Assembly (NCBI GenBank): GCA_937900675.1 | Contig: CALCEA010000091.1 | Location: 1-49,126, forward strand | DNA length: 49,126 nucleotides | Origin: an uncultured Chitinophagaceae bacterium | GTDB taxonomy: Bacteria > Bacteroidota > Bacteroidia > Chitinophagales > Chitinophagaceae | Direction of reading: 5' to 3' | Shown: piece by piece, positions 14,645 to 24,079 of the stretch | How positions within the stretch are numbered: the stretch's first letter is position 1 | Layout: each line of letters opens with the position of its first letter | Made by a program: the position numbers and the translations under genes | The notes under the pieces: generated by a model | What the model saw: the letters and a program-made list of their open reading frames with translations, nothing else | What the model was told of the DNA's origin: nothing | The model's database searches: none

Positions 14645-16513
14645 ATGTTTCCTAAATACAATATAATAGTGGTGGGTGCTGGGCACGCGGGTTGTGAGGC
14701 GGCGGCAGCAGCAGCAAATATGGGCAGTAAAGTGTTATTGGTAACAATGAACATGCAAACTATCGCCCAAATGAGCTGTAATCCGGCTATGGGAGGAATT
14801 GCTAAGGGCCAGATTGTAAGAGAGATTGATGCTATGGGCGGATATAGTGGAATTGTATCAGACCTAAGTACTATTCAGTTTAGAATGTTGAATAAGAGTA
14901 AGGGACCTGCTATGTGGAGTCCTAGAACTCAAAACGACCGTCATTTGTTTGCCGCAAAGTGGAGGGAACTATTAGAACAAACACCTAATGTAGATTTTTA
15001 CCAGGACTCTGTGAATGAATTAATCATTAAGAACGGGAAAGCATGTGGGGTAAAGACAAGCCTGGGTCATTTAATAGAGTCTGATGCGGTAGTTATTACC
15101 AGCGGAACCTTCTTAAATGGTATCATGCATATTGGGGAGAAACAAATTGGAGGGGGAAGAGTCGCTGAAAAAGCCGCAACGGGAATTACCGAGCAATTGG
15201 TTTCCTATGGAATGGAATCAGATAGATTAAAAACAGGTACACCACCAAGGGTTGATGGAAGAAGTTTGGACTATTCTAAGATGGAAGAGCAGAAGGGTGA
15301 CGAAGAGGTGGTGGGTTTCTCTTATTTAGATATACCAAGAGTAAAGCCAGAAGATCAAAGATCTTGCTTTATTACCTATACAGATAATATTGTACACGAT
15401 ATATTAAAGACGGGTTTTGATAGAAGCCCTATGTATGCTGGTAGAATTGAGGGTGTTGGTCCTAGATATTGCCCAAGTATTGAGGATAAAATCAACAGAT
15501 TCGCAGATAGAGAAAGACATCAGTTATTTGTGGAGCCAGAAGGATGGAATACTGTAGAGATTTATGTAAATGGTTTTAGTACAAGTTTACCAGAAGAAGT
15601 ACAATACGAAGCGCTTCGTAGAGTTCCTGGATTTGAGCATGCTAGAATGTTTAGACCTGGTTACGCGATCGAATATGATTTCTTCCAACCCACTCAATTA
15701 AAATATACTTTAGAAACCAAGGCCATTGAAAATTTATTTTTCGCTGGACAAATTAATGGAACTACAGGATATGAAGAAGCCGCTTGTCAAGGTTTGATGG
15801 CGGGAATGAATGCACACCTAAAAATCAACCATAAAGAAGCATTGATCTTACAAAGAAGTGATGCATATATTGGTGTGTTGATTGATGATTTAATTGGTAA
15901 GGGAACCAACGAGCCTTATAGAATGTTTACTTCAAGAGCAGAGTTTAGAACATTGCTCAGACAAGATAATGCCGATTTAAGATTAACTGAACTAAGCCAC
16001 AAGCTAGGACTAGCAAGCGATACAAGAATGCGTCGTGTTGAAGAGAAACAAAAAAATGTTGCAGAAATTCGTCAAATATTAAATGCACATTCTATTGAAC
16101 CAGATGAGATCAACGCCTTTTTAACAGAAATAGAATCTGCCCCTTTAGTAGAAAAACAAAAGGCGGCTAAATTGGTTTTACGCCCTAATATTAGTTTACA
16201 ACAAATATTAGATAACAGTGCAGCGCTACAAACCAAATTGGCTAACCAAGAAGTGGAGTTTATTGAACAAGCAGAAATTCAAGTAAAGTACGAAAGGTAC
16301 ATAGAGAAAGAAAAAGAGATTGTGGATCGTATGGCCAATTTAGAAAACCAATTGATTCCAGACAATTTCGATTATGATAAGGTAGCCGCACTTTCTATTG
16401 AGGCCTTACAAAAATTCAAAAAAATTAGACCCCTTACGCTTGGGCAAGCAAGCCGAATCAGCGGTGTAAATCCAAGCGATATACAGATTTTAATGGTGTA
16501 TATGGGCAGGTAA
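14645..16513 (+). CDS. mnmG: tRNA uridine-5-carboxymethylaminomethyl(34) synthesis enzyme MnmG
   Basis: MnmG (GidA) with MnmE modifies the wobble uridine of several tRNAs using FAD, NADH and methylene-tetrahydrofolate. The 622-residue protein has the FAD dinucleotide motif VVGAGHAGCEAA (about residues 9-20), SCNPAMGGIAKG, the DGRSLDYSKM region with TGTPPRVDGR, GPRYCPSIEDKI, and the C-terminal helical MnmE-binding domain ending SRISGVNPSDIQILMVY. Length is normal and no mnmE is in the window. The gidA gene is a frequent neighbour of oriC. Confidence 0.98.
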   Translation: MFPKYNIIVVGAGHAGCEAAAAAANMGSKVLLVTMNMQTIAQMSCNPAMGGIAKGQIVREIDAMGGYSGIVSDLSTIQFRMLNKSKGPAMWSPRTQNDRHLFAAKWRELLEQTPNVDFYQDSVNELIIKNGKACGVKTSLGHLIESDAVVITSGTFLNGIMHIGEKQIGGGRVAEKAATGITEQLVSYGMESDRLKTGTPPRVDGRSLDYSKMEEQKGDEEVVGFSYLDIPRVKPEDQRSCFITYTDNIVHDILKTGFDRSPMYAGRIEGVGPRYCPSIEDKINRFADRERHQLFVEPEGWNTVEIYVNGFSTSLPEEVQYEALRRVPGFEHARMFRPGYAIEYDFFQPTQLKYTLETKAIENLFFAGQINGTTGYEEAACQGLMAGMNAHLKINHKEALILQRSDAYIGVLIDDLIGKGTNEPYRMFTSRAEFRTLLRQDNADLRLTELSHKLGLASDTRMRRVEEKQKNVAEIRQILNAHSIEPDEINAFLTEIESAPLVEKQKAAKLVLRPNISLQQILDNSAALQTKLANQEVEFIEQAEIQVKYERYIEKEKEIVDRMANLENQLIPDNFDYDKVAALSIEALQKFKKIRPLTLGQASRISGVNPSDIQILMVYMGR

Positions 16514-16614
16514 CCATTTATCAAAAAAGCAAATTTTCAGTATTTTATAATCGCATAATTTCTTAGCTTTAGAATCATTCTTTAAGTAAATATTCTAAAC
16601 AAAAATTATCGCGT

Positions 16615-19600
16615 ATGAAGAGGATTTTTTTATCCCTTCTTTTGCTCGTTACCGGAGCTGCTGCTTTTGCGCAGGAGTCTTTCCCTGTTAATGGTGTGAG
16701 AGATGTAAGATCGGGTAGTTATGCATTTACCAATGCAACGATTATCCAAAATGCTAGTACAAAAATGGAGAAGGCAACACTTGTTATCAAACAAGGTAAG
16801 ATTGTTGCAGTGGGTGTTGGAATTGAGATTCCAAAAGATGCTGTTGTAGTTGATTGCAATGGTAAATTTATTTATCCAAGTTTTGTGGATCCATTAACCG
16901 ACTATGGTGCTGGTACTCCAAAGAGAACCAATGCAGGATTTAATTTCGGTGCCCCAGGACAATTCTTGTCTAATAAACCAGGTGCTTATAACTGGAACCA
17001 AGCGGTGAAGCCAGAAATTAACGCGGTAGATGGATTTACATTAGACGAAGCGGTTGCTGCATCTTTTAGAAGCAATGGTTTTGGAACAGTGTTCACTCAT
17101 GTTAAAGATGGTATTGTTCGTGGAACTGGTGCGGTAGTAACCTTGGCCAATACGAATGAGAACAATACTATTTTAAAATCAAAAGCTGCGCAAGTATTTT
17201 CTTTTGACAAAGGAACCTCCACACAATCTTATCCAAGTAGTTTAATGGGTAGCATTGCGCTACTTCGTCAAACTTATTTAGATGCTAAATGGTATGCAAC
17301 AAAACCAGCTAGCGAAGGTGTTAACTTATCATTAGAAGCGTTTAATGCAAACGCAAGCTTACCACAAATTTTTGTGGGAGACGATAAATGGTCTGCATTA
17401 AGAGCGGATCGTATCGCTAAAGAATTTGGAACACAATATATTATTAGAGGTGCCGATAATGGTTACCAAAGAATTGACGAATTAGCAAAAACAAAAGCTA
17501 GCTTTATAATTGGTCTTGATTTCCCAGCTGCATTAGATGTGGAAGATCCTAACGATGCGCGCTTTGTTTCTTTAGCAGATATGAAGCATTGGGAATTGGC
17601 TCCAACCAATCCTGCTGCATTTGAAAAAGCGGGTGTTAATTTTTCTATCACTAGTACTGATATGAAAGATAGCAAGCAGTTTTTAGCAAATCTTAGAAAG
17701 GCGGTACAATACGGTCTTTCTGAAACAAAGGCTTTAGAAGCTATCACTAAAACACCGGCTACTATTTTAGGCGTATATGATCAAGTGGGTTCTTTGGAAG
17801 CAGGCAAGTTGGCTAATTTTATTATTACAACCGAGCCTGTTTTCAGTAGCAATTCAAAGATTATTGAAAACTGGATTCAAGGAAACAAGTATGATGTGAA
17901 TCCAAATGAGTGGAATAACTATGCTGGTAAATATAGCTTAGCAGTAAATAATAATGGCGCTACAACAACCTATTCTGTTGAAGTGAAAAAAGATTTATCT
18001 GCTTCTATTATTGGAACAGATACTTTAATGGCTAAAATCTCTATCAATGATGCAATTGTAAAAATCAGTTTCCCAGAGAAAAAAGGTCGTATGGCAGAAA
18101 CTATCCGCCTGGGTGGTGCTGTGGTTGGAAACAACTGGTCTGGTTTGGGTCTTGATGCAAAAGGAAATAAAGTGAGCTGGACTGCAAGTTTTGTGGGCCC
18201 ATTGGTTTCAGAAACTAAAAAGTCATCCGATTCTGTAAATAACAGCGTTAAGTTAATTTCAAAAGTAACTTATCCTTTTGCGGGATTAGGTAACGAAACC
18301 ATTCCTCAACAAGAAACCATTTTAATTAAAAATGCTACTGTTTGGACTAATGAAAAAGAAGGTCGTTTAGCGAATACAGATGTTTTATTAAAAGCAGGCA
18401 AGATTGCAAAAATCGGAAAGGATTTAAGCGAAGCAGGTGCAAGAGTAATTGATGGTACTGGAAAACATTTAACTCCAGGTATCATTGATGAACACTCTCA
18501 TATTGCAGCTATGTCTATCAACGAAGGAGCTCAATCAGTAACTTCAGAAGTTCGTATTGGAGACAATATGAATCCAGAAGATATTAATATCTATCGCCAA
18601 TTAAGTGGTGGTGTAACCACTTCTCATATCTTACACGGAAGTGCGAACACTATTGGTGGTCAAACACAATTGATGAAATTGCGTTGGGGTGCGTCAGATG
18701 AGGGTATTAAGTTTGCAGGCGCTGATCCATTTATCAAATTCGCATTAGGAGAAAATGTAAAAAGAACAACTGCAGTAATGGGTAACAATCGTTTCCCTGA
18801 TACAAGAATGGGTGTAGAAGAGGTGTTGACTGATGCGTTTGACAGAGCGGTGGATTATCAAAAAGCCATGAAAGCGAATCCTAATACAAGAAGAGATTTG
18901 GAATTAGAAGCAATCAGCAATATCATGAATAATAAATTGTTCATCACTTGCCACTCTTATGTTCAACCAGAGATTACTTATACTATGAGAGTGATTGAAA
19001 AATTCAAAGCACAAGGATATAATTTCAAGGTGAACACATTCACTCATATTTTAGAAGGATATAAGGTTGCAGATAAAATGAAAGAGCACGGTGCTAGTGC
19101 TGCAACATTCTCTGATTGGTTTAATTACAAAACAGAGGTACAAGACGCAACAGCTTATAATGCAGCTATTATGCAGAAGGTTGGAGTGAATACTATTATT
19201 AATTCTGATGATGCAGAAATGGCTAGACGCTTAAACCAAGAAGCAGGAAAGATTGTAAAATATGGCGGCGTGTCTGAAGACGAGGCATTTAAAATGGTAA
19301 CATTAAACCCTGCTAAAGCTTTACATGTTGACAACAAAGTGGGAAGTATTAAAGTAGGTAAAGATGCCGATGTTGTTTTATGGACAGACAATCCTTTAAG
19401 TATCTATGCAAAATCTTTATACACCATTGTCGATGGTACAGTGTTTTTTGATAGAGCAAAAGACGCAGAGAAGTCAAAAGCGGTAGCTGCAGAAAGAGCT
19501 AAATTGATTCAAAAAATGTTGGGTGAAAAAAGAGCAGGCGCTCCTATGAGACCAGCAACGCCAAGCTATCAAACCATTTTATCATGTGGCGATCATGATC

Positions 19601-19644
19601 ACGAAGATCATTTAGCGACTATTTATGAATCTAATAAAAACTAA
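16615..19644 (+). CDS. Secreted two-module amidohydrolase family protein
   Basis: A 1009-residue exported protein with a signal peptide (residues 1-19, AAAFAQ end) and two amidohydrolase-like modules. The first (about 30-430) has the beta-sandwich start and the C-terminal GSLEAGKLANFIITTEP, but the metal motif is lost: PSFVDPLTD replaces PGxIDxHxH. The second (about 560-960) resembles imidazolonepropionase-like enzymes and keeps PGIIDEHSHI with H627 and H629, a conserved TFTHILEGYK histidine, and NSDDAE with a catalytic-type aspartate. The C-terminus has a His/Asp-rich patch (GDHDHEDH) that may bind metal. Substrate unknown. A shorter paralogue follows after 3 nt. Confidence 0.88.
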   Translation: MKRIFLSLLLLVTGAAAFAQESFPVNGVRDVRSGSYAFTNATIIQNASTKMEKATLVIKQGKIVAVGVGIEIPKDAVVVDCNGKFIYPSFVDPLTDYGAGTPKRTNAGFNFGAPGQFLSNKPGAYNWNQAVKPEINAVDGFTLDEAVAASFRSNGFGTVFTHVKDGIVRGTGAVVTLANTNENNTILKSKAAQVFSFDKGTSTQSYPSSLMGSIALLRQTYLDAKWYATKPASEGVNLSLEAFNANASLPQIFVGDDKWSALRADRIAKEFGTQYIIRGADNGYQRIDELAKTKASFIIGLDFPAALDVEDPNDARFVSLADMKHWELAPTNPAAFEKAGVNFSITSTDMKDSKQFLANLRKAVQYGLSETKALEAITKTPATILGVYDQVGSLEAGKLANFIITTEPVFSSNSKIIENWIQGNKYDVNPNEWNNYAGKYSLAVNNNGATTTYSVEVKKDLSASIIGTDTLMAKISINDAIVKISFPEKKGRMAETIRLGGAVVGNNWSGLGLDAKGNKVSWTASFVGPLVSETKKSSDSVNNSVKLISKVTYPFAGLGNETIPQQETILIKNATVWTNEKEGRLANTDVLLKAGKIAKIGKDLSEAGARVIDGTGKHLTPGIIDEHSHIAAMSINEGAQSVTSEVRIGDNMNPEDINIYRQLSGGVTTSHILHGSANTIGGQTQLMKLRWGASDEGIKFAGADPFIKFALGENVKRTTAVMGNNRFPDTRMGVEEVLTDAFDRAVDYQKAMKANPNTRRDLELEAISNIMNNKLFITCHSYVQPEITYTMRVIEKFKAQGYNFKVNTFTHILEGYKVADKMKEHGASAATFSDWFNYKTEVQDATAYNAAIMQKVGVNTIINSDDAEMARRLNQEAGKIVKYGGVSEDEAFKMVTLNPAKALHVDNKVGSIKVGKDADVVLWTDNPLSIYAKSLYTIVDGTVFFDRAKDAEKSKAVAAERAKLIQKMLGEKRAGAPMRPATPSYQTILSCGDHDHEDHLATIYESNKN

Positions 19645-19647
19645 GCC

Positions 19648-20955
19648 ATGCAAAAGAAATATTCTAACATATTATTAGCTTCTCTTGCATTGTTAAGTAT
19701 AACAGCAAGAGCACAGGAAACCATATATCCTGCAAAAGCACAAAAAGGAGTAACTGTAATCACACACGCAACAGTGCATGTGGGAAATGGAACAGTATTA
19801 AATGACGCTTCTGTAAGTTTTGAAAACGGAAAAATCACAGCAGTTGGAAACATTACCCCTGCTGCGGGAGCTACTGTAATTGATGCAACAGGCAAGCATG
19901 TTTATCCAGGTTTTATTTTACCTAGTTCTGATTTGGGTTTAAGAGAAATTAGTTCTGGTGTAAGAGGTAGCAATGATTATTTTGAAATTGGCGAAAACAA
20001 TGCCAATGTAAGATCTATTGTTGCATACAATACCGACTCTAAAAATATCGGTGTTTTAAGAGAGAATGGAATTTTATTAGCAGGTGTTGCACCGCAGGGT
20101 GAATTGATTGAGGGTAGCTCTAGCGTTGTTCAATTAGACGCTTGGAACTATGAAGACGCTGCTTATAAAATGGATAATGGTATCTATATTAATATGCCAA
20201 GCTTAATGGCTAGAAGGGGTCGTGGTGGTATTATGGCTAGAGTGCCTGGTGCAGATCCTGCAAAACAAGCACAAGACAAAATAGAAACCATTAAAAAATT
20301 CTTCACTGAAGCAAAAGCATATTATCAAGAAAAAACACATACTGCAAACAATTTAAAATTGGAAGCAGTGCGTGGATTATTTGATGGTAAGCAAAAATTA
20401 TTTGTTCGTGCACAGGAAGTAAAGCAAATGTTGTTAGCGGTAGATTTAGCTAAAACTTTTGGTTTCCAATTAGTAGTAGTGGGCGCTTCAGAATCTTTCC
20501 AAATTGCTGATTTCTTAGCCGCTAACAATGTTCAGGTTATTTTAGATAGTGAACATAGTTTACCTGCAACAGAAGATGATGATGTTGATCAACCTTACAA
20601 AACACCTGCAGCTTTACAAAAAGCGGGAGTGGTATTTGCATTGAATGATATCCACGATCAAAGTCGTTTTAGAAACCTAGCATTTAACGCTGGAACTGCG
20701 GCTACTTATGGATTAGACAAAGAGCAAGCGCTTACAGCAATTACTTTAAATACTGCAAAAGTATTGGGCATTGAATCTGTTACAGGTTCTTTGGAAGTGG
20801 GTAAAGATGCGAATGTTTTAATTTCTAATGGAGATGCATTAGACATGAGAGGTAATGTATTTACTAAGGCATTTATTCAAGGTCGTGATGTGTCTTTGGA
20901 TAACAAACACAAGCAACTATACGAGCGTTTTAAATACAAATACGGTATCCAATAA
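19648..20955 (+). CDS. Secreted amidohydrolase-like protein lacking metal ligands
   Basis: A 435-residue exported protein (signal peptide ending ITARAQ) resembling the first module of the upstream gene. It has the N-terminal beta sandwich (GKITAVGNITPAAGATVIDATGKHVYPGFI) and the C-terminal SLEVGKDANVLISNG typical of amidohydrolases. The catalytic HxH is replaced: PGFILPSSDLG instead of PGFIDxHxH. Internal His residues that normally bind metal are also not obvious, so it is probably not a canonical metallohydrolase. It may form a complex with, or stabilise, the 1009-residue protein, since the genes are 3 nt apart and surely co-transcribed. Confidence 0.82.
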   Translation: MQKKYSNILLASLALLSITARAQETIYPAKAQKGVTVITHATVHVGNGTVLNDASVSFENGKITAVGNITPAAGATVIDATGKHVYPGFILPSSDLGLREISSGVRGSNDYFEIGENNANVRSIVAYNTDSKNIGVLRENGILLAGVAPQGELIEGSSSVVQLDAWNYEDAAYKMDNGIYINMPSLMARRGRGGIMARVPGADPAKQAQDKIETIKKFFTEAKAYYQEKTHTANNLKLEAVRGLFDGKQKLFVRAQEVKQMLLAVDLAKTFGFQLVVVGASESFQIADFLAANNVQVILDSEHSLPATEDDDVDQPYKTPAALQKAGVVFALNDIHDQSRFRNLAFNAGTAATYGLDKEQALTAITLNTAKVLGIESVTGSLEVGKDANVLISNGDALDMRGNVFTKAFIQGRDVSLDNKHKQLYERFKYKYGIQ

Positions 20956-20977
20956 TTGGTTATTAAATAGTCAATAT

Positions 20978-21014
20978 AAAGCACCTCATCAAAATCGATG
21001 GGGTGCTTTTTTTT
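20978..21014 (+). terminator. Rho-independent terminator after the amidohydrolase pair
   Basis: A 13-bp stem, AAAGCACCTCATC (20978-20990) with GATGGGGTGCTTT, containing one G-T pair, a 6-nt loop and a run of T to 21014. It lies 22 nt after the stop and only 14 nt before polA, so polA must have its promoter inside or just after it. Confidence 0.92.
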
Positions 21015-21028
21015 GTTACCTTAGCAAC

Positions 21029-23965
21029 ATGTCTAAGAAACTATATCTACTCGACGCCCTAGCGCTTATCTATAGAGCTTATTATGCACTCATTCGCAAT
21101 CCAAGAATTACCAGCACAGGTATTAATACCAATGCTCAGTTTGGATTTACCAATACGCTTTTGGAAATTATCAAAAAAGAAAACCCTTCCCATATTGCGG
21201 TTTGTTTTGATACACATGCTCCTACAGAAAGACATACAGACTTTACCGATTATAAAGCTAATAGAGAAGAAGCCCCAGAAGATTTATTAAGTTCTCTTCC
21301 ACATATTAAAGCAATCATTGAAGGTTTTAATATTCCTGTTGTAGAATGTGATGGATACGAGGCCGATGATGTGATAGGAACCCTTGCTTGGCAGGCTTCT
21401 GATTTAGGATATGAAGTATATATGGTTACGCCCGATAAAGATTATGGTCAATTATTGGTGAAACCAAATGTGTATATATGGAAACCACCCGCTTTTGGAA
21501 ACGACAGAGAGATTTTAGACGCCGAAAAAATCAAAGCCAAATGGGATATTGCTAGAGTCGATCAGGTAATAGATATGTTGGGATTGATGGGCGACGCTGC
21601 CGATAATATTCCAGGTATTCCTGGAGTGGGAGAAAAAACCGCTGCTAAACTATTAAAAGAGTACGATACACTAGAAGCTGTACTAGCAAATGCAGACAAG
21701 ATTAAAGGTGCCATGGGTGAAAAAGTAAGAGCAGGAAAAGAGTCTGCTATTATGAGTAAAAAATTGGCGACTATTATTACCAATGTGCCTGTTCAATTTC
21801 ATGAAGAAGATTATAAGCTGACCGAAAAAAATATCCCAGCGCTTACAGAGATATTTAATTTACTAGAATTTAAAACCCTAGGTAAAAGAATTTTAGGAAG
21901 TGAATTTGAAGAGAAGACGCGAACAGCGTCTGATGAAAGAAAGAAAATTGATACCGAAGATAAGCAGGTGGATTTATTTGGCAATGAAGTAAAACCAGCC
22001 AAAGAAAAAACAATCAAAACAAAAACCATTGTGTTGGATTCGGAAAAAGGGACACAAGAAGTTTTAGAACCCAATGATGAAACCGAAGAAGAGGACGCGG
22101 TAGCGTCCGATGGAGAAGCGGGGGCTATTGTGGTCAATAAAAATATTGGTAACACACCACACCAATACGAAGCAGTGGTTGGAGATGAAGCTATTCAAGA
22201 TTTGGTCAAAACACTTTCAACTCAAAAAGAAATTTGTATTGATACCGAAACCACAGGCATTGATGCCAACAATGTGGAGTTGGTGGGTTTAAGTTTTTCT
22301 TTTAAAGAACATACAGGATATTATGTACCGGTGGCGAATGATGGAGATGGTAAAGATGGTGCAAAACATATTTTGTCTTTATTCAAAAAATTATTTGATC
22401 AAGAAGATATTACCTGGATCGGACAAAACCTTAAATACGATTTCTTGGTATTAAAATGGTACGGCGTTCAACTAAAAGGTAAAACATTTGATACCATGTT
22501 GGCACATTATGTGATTGAGCCAGAAGGCAGACGCAGCATGGATTTGCTAAGTGGACAGTACTTAGGTTATGAGCCAGTATCTATTGAAAGCATCATAGGT
22601 AAGAAAGGAAAAAATCAAGGTAGCATGCGTGATGCCGAATTGGAACAAATCAAAGAATATGCAGCAGAAGATGCGGACATTACTTTACAATTAAAACATT
22701 GTTTAGCTCCTTTGATTCTGAAAAAAGAAGTGAGCAAAGTATTTAATGAAGTTGAAAATCCTTTGATGCCGGTTTTGGTGGATATGGAATTTGAGGGTGT
22801 AAAAGTAGATACCGATTTTTTAAATGAATATAGTAAGGTATTAGAGGTAGAAGCAAAAGAAAGTGAAGAGAAGGTATATGCTGCAGCTGGTGTGCGTTTT
22901 AATTTAGCTTCTCCAAAACAATTGGGTGAAGTATTGTTTGAAGTAATGAAGTTGGATGATAAGGCAAAAAAAACAAAAACAGGTCAATATGCAACCGGAG
23001 AAGATGTGTTGCAAAAAATGGCAGCGAAACATAAAATAGTGGATGATATTTTAAATTTCAGAGAGCTTACTAAATTAAAATCAACTTATGTAGACGCTAT
23101 TCCTGAATTGATTAATCCAAGAACAGGTCGTATTCATACAAGCTATGCTCAAGCCGTTGCAGTAACGGGTAGATTAAGTAGTACCAATCCCAATTTGCAA
23201 AACATTCCAGTAAGAACGGATAGAGGTAAGGAAATTAGAAAAGCATTTATTCCAAGAGATCCTTCTAGAATTTTAGTAAGCGCCGATTATTCTCAAATTG
23301 AATTAAGAGTGGTTGCTGCTATTAGTGGAGATCCTAATATGTGTGAGGCATTTAAATTAGGCAAGGATATTCATACTGCCACTGCTGCTAAAGTGTATGG
23401 TGTGGACGAAGCAGAGGTGACCAAAGAAATGCGTTACAAAGCTAAGAGTGTAAACTTTGGCATTATTTATGGTCAAGGAGCTTTTGGTTTGGCCGAGAAC
23501 TTGGGTATTTCTAGAACCGAGGCCAAAGAGATTATTGATAACTACAAAAAAGAGTTTCCTAATATTCAGAAATACATGGACCAACAAATTAATCAAGCTA
23601 AAGAGTTGGGCTATGTAGAAACCTTGATGGGAAGAAAGCGTTGGTTAAGAGATATCAATAGTTCCAATTTCACTGTGCGTGGATTTGCAGAGCGAAATGC
23701 CATCAACTCTCCTATTCAAGGTTCCGCAGCAGACATGATTAAATTGGCAATGATTAAAATTCATCATGCTATGAAAGAAAAAATCTGGGAATCAAAAATG
23801 ATTTTACAAGTACACGATGAATTGATCTTTGATGCAGTAGAAAAAGAATTACCAGCTTTAAAAGAATTAATACTTTCTTGTATGACCAGCGCTATGGAAC
23901 TTCCTAACGGGGTCCCTGTAGAAGCAGAACTAGGAACAGGAAAAAATTGGTTGGAAGCGCATTAA
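21029..23965 (+). CDS. polA: DNA polymerase I
   Basis: PolA replaces Okazaki primers and fills repair gaps. The 978-residue protein has all three domains: the 5' nuclease (residues 1 to about 290, DALALIYRAYYAL and GLMGDAADNIPGIPGVGEKTA), a proofreading exonuclease with an intact DTETTG at D405, and the polymerase with SADYSQIELR (about residue 751), KSVNFGIIYGQGAFGL and VHDELIF. The ATG at 21029 is used because an in-frame extension from 20855 would run through the previous gene and a terminator and is not conserved. The linker at about 290-370 is long, charged and contains two palindromic repeats. Confidence 0.98.
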   Translation: MSKKLYLLDALALIYRAYYALIRNPRITSTGINTNAQFGFTNTLLEIIKKENPSHIAVCFDTHAPTERHTDFTDYKANREEAPEDLLSSLPHIKAIIEGFNIPVVECDGYEADDVIGTLAWQASDLGYEVYMVTPDKDYGQLLVKPNVYIWKPPAFGNDREILDAEKIKAKWDIARVDQVIDMLGLMGDAADNIPGIPGVGEKTAAKLLKEYDTLEAVLANADKIKGAMGEKVRAGKESAIMSKKLATIITNVPVQFHEEDYKLTEKNIPALTEIFNLLEFKTLGKRILGSEFEEKTRTASDERKKIDTEDKQVDLFGNEVKPAKEKTIKTKTIVLDSEKGTQEVLEPNDETEEEDAVASDGEAGAIVVNKNIGNTPHQYEAVVGDEAIQDLVKTLSTQKEICIDTETTGIDANNVELVGLSFSFKEHTGYYVPVANDGDGKDGAKHILSLFKKLFDQEDITWIGQNLKYDFLVLKWYGVQLKGKTFDTMLAHYVIEPEGRRSMDLLSGQYLGYEPVSIESIIGKKGKNQGSMRDAELEQIKEYAAEDADITLQLKHCLAPLILKKEVSKVFNEVENPLMPVLVDMEFEGVKVDTDFLNEYSKVLEVEAKESEEKVYAAAGVRFNLASPKQLGEVLFEVMKLDDKAKKTKTGQYATGEDVLQKMAAKHKIVDDILNFRELTKLKSTYVDAIPELINPRTGRIHTSYAQAVAVTGRLSSTNPNLQNIPVRTDRGKEIRKAFIPRDPSRILVSADYSQIELRVVAAISGDPNMCEAFKLGKDIHTATAAKVYGVDEAEVTKEMRYKAKSVNFGIIYGQGAFGLAENLGISRTEAKEIIDNYKKEFPNIQKYMDQQINQAKELGYVETLMGRKRWLRDINSSNFTVRGFAERNAINSPIQGSAADMIKLAMIKIHHAMKEKIWESKMILQVHDELIFDAVEKELPALKELILSCMTSAMELPNGVPVEAELGTGKNWLEAH
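21915..21935 (+). repeat. GC-rich hairpin repeat in polA linker (copy 1)
   Basis: AGACGC, loop GAACA, GCGTCT, then GATG. It is in frame in the linker between the 5' nuclease and 3'-5' exonuclease domains (about residues 296-303), and near-identical in layout to the intergenic copy at 14502. Confidence 0.5.
22093..22112 (+). repeat. GC-rich hairpin repeat in polA linker (copy 2)
   Basis: GGACGC, loop GGTA, GCGTCC, then GATG. Both arms changed together (AGACGC/GCGTCT to GGACGC/GCGTCC), a compensatory difference that keeps the stem. It encodes linker residues around 355-361. Confidence 0.5.
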
Positions 23966-23966
23966 T

Positions 23967-24001
23967 AAAAAAAGCACCTATAAAATTTAGGTGCTTTTTT
24001 T
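23967..24001 (+). terminator. Bidirectional terminator between polA and rho
   Basis: AAAAAGCACCTA and TAGGTGCTTTTT form a 12-bp stem with a 7-nt loop. It has an A run on the left and a T run on the right, so it can terminate polA and, on the other strand, rho. Confidence 0.93.
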
Positions 24002-24021
24002 ATTTTACTCTTATGATTTTT

Positions 24022-24050
24022 TCAGCACCCCCCATAAACGAGGGTGCTGA
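24022..24050. terminator. Second hairpin in the polA-rho gap
   Basis: Arms TCAGCACCC (24022-24030) and GGGTGCTGA (24042-24050) form a 9-bp stem with an 11-nt loop. It lies 29 bp beyond the rho stop, without a clean T run on the minus strand, and after the stronger polA terminator on the plus strand. Probably an auxiliary terminator or 3'-end-stabilising structure. Confidence 0.55.
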
Positions 24051-24079
24051 TTTATTTTATTTATCGTAGGCTTTTTTTA

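Noticed and set aside
16514..16614. Regulatory element in the mnmG-amidohydrolase gap
   Set aside because: Only a 7-of-8 match to the -7 element (TAGCTTTA) is visible, too weak and too far from the start to call.
20855..21028. 58-residue N-terminal extension of DNA polymerase I
   Set aside because: It would run through the end of the previous gene and a strong terminator; the family N-terminus begins at the ATG at 21029.
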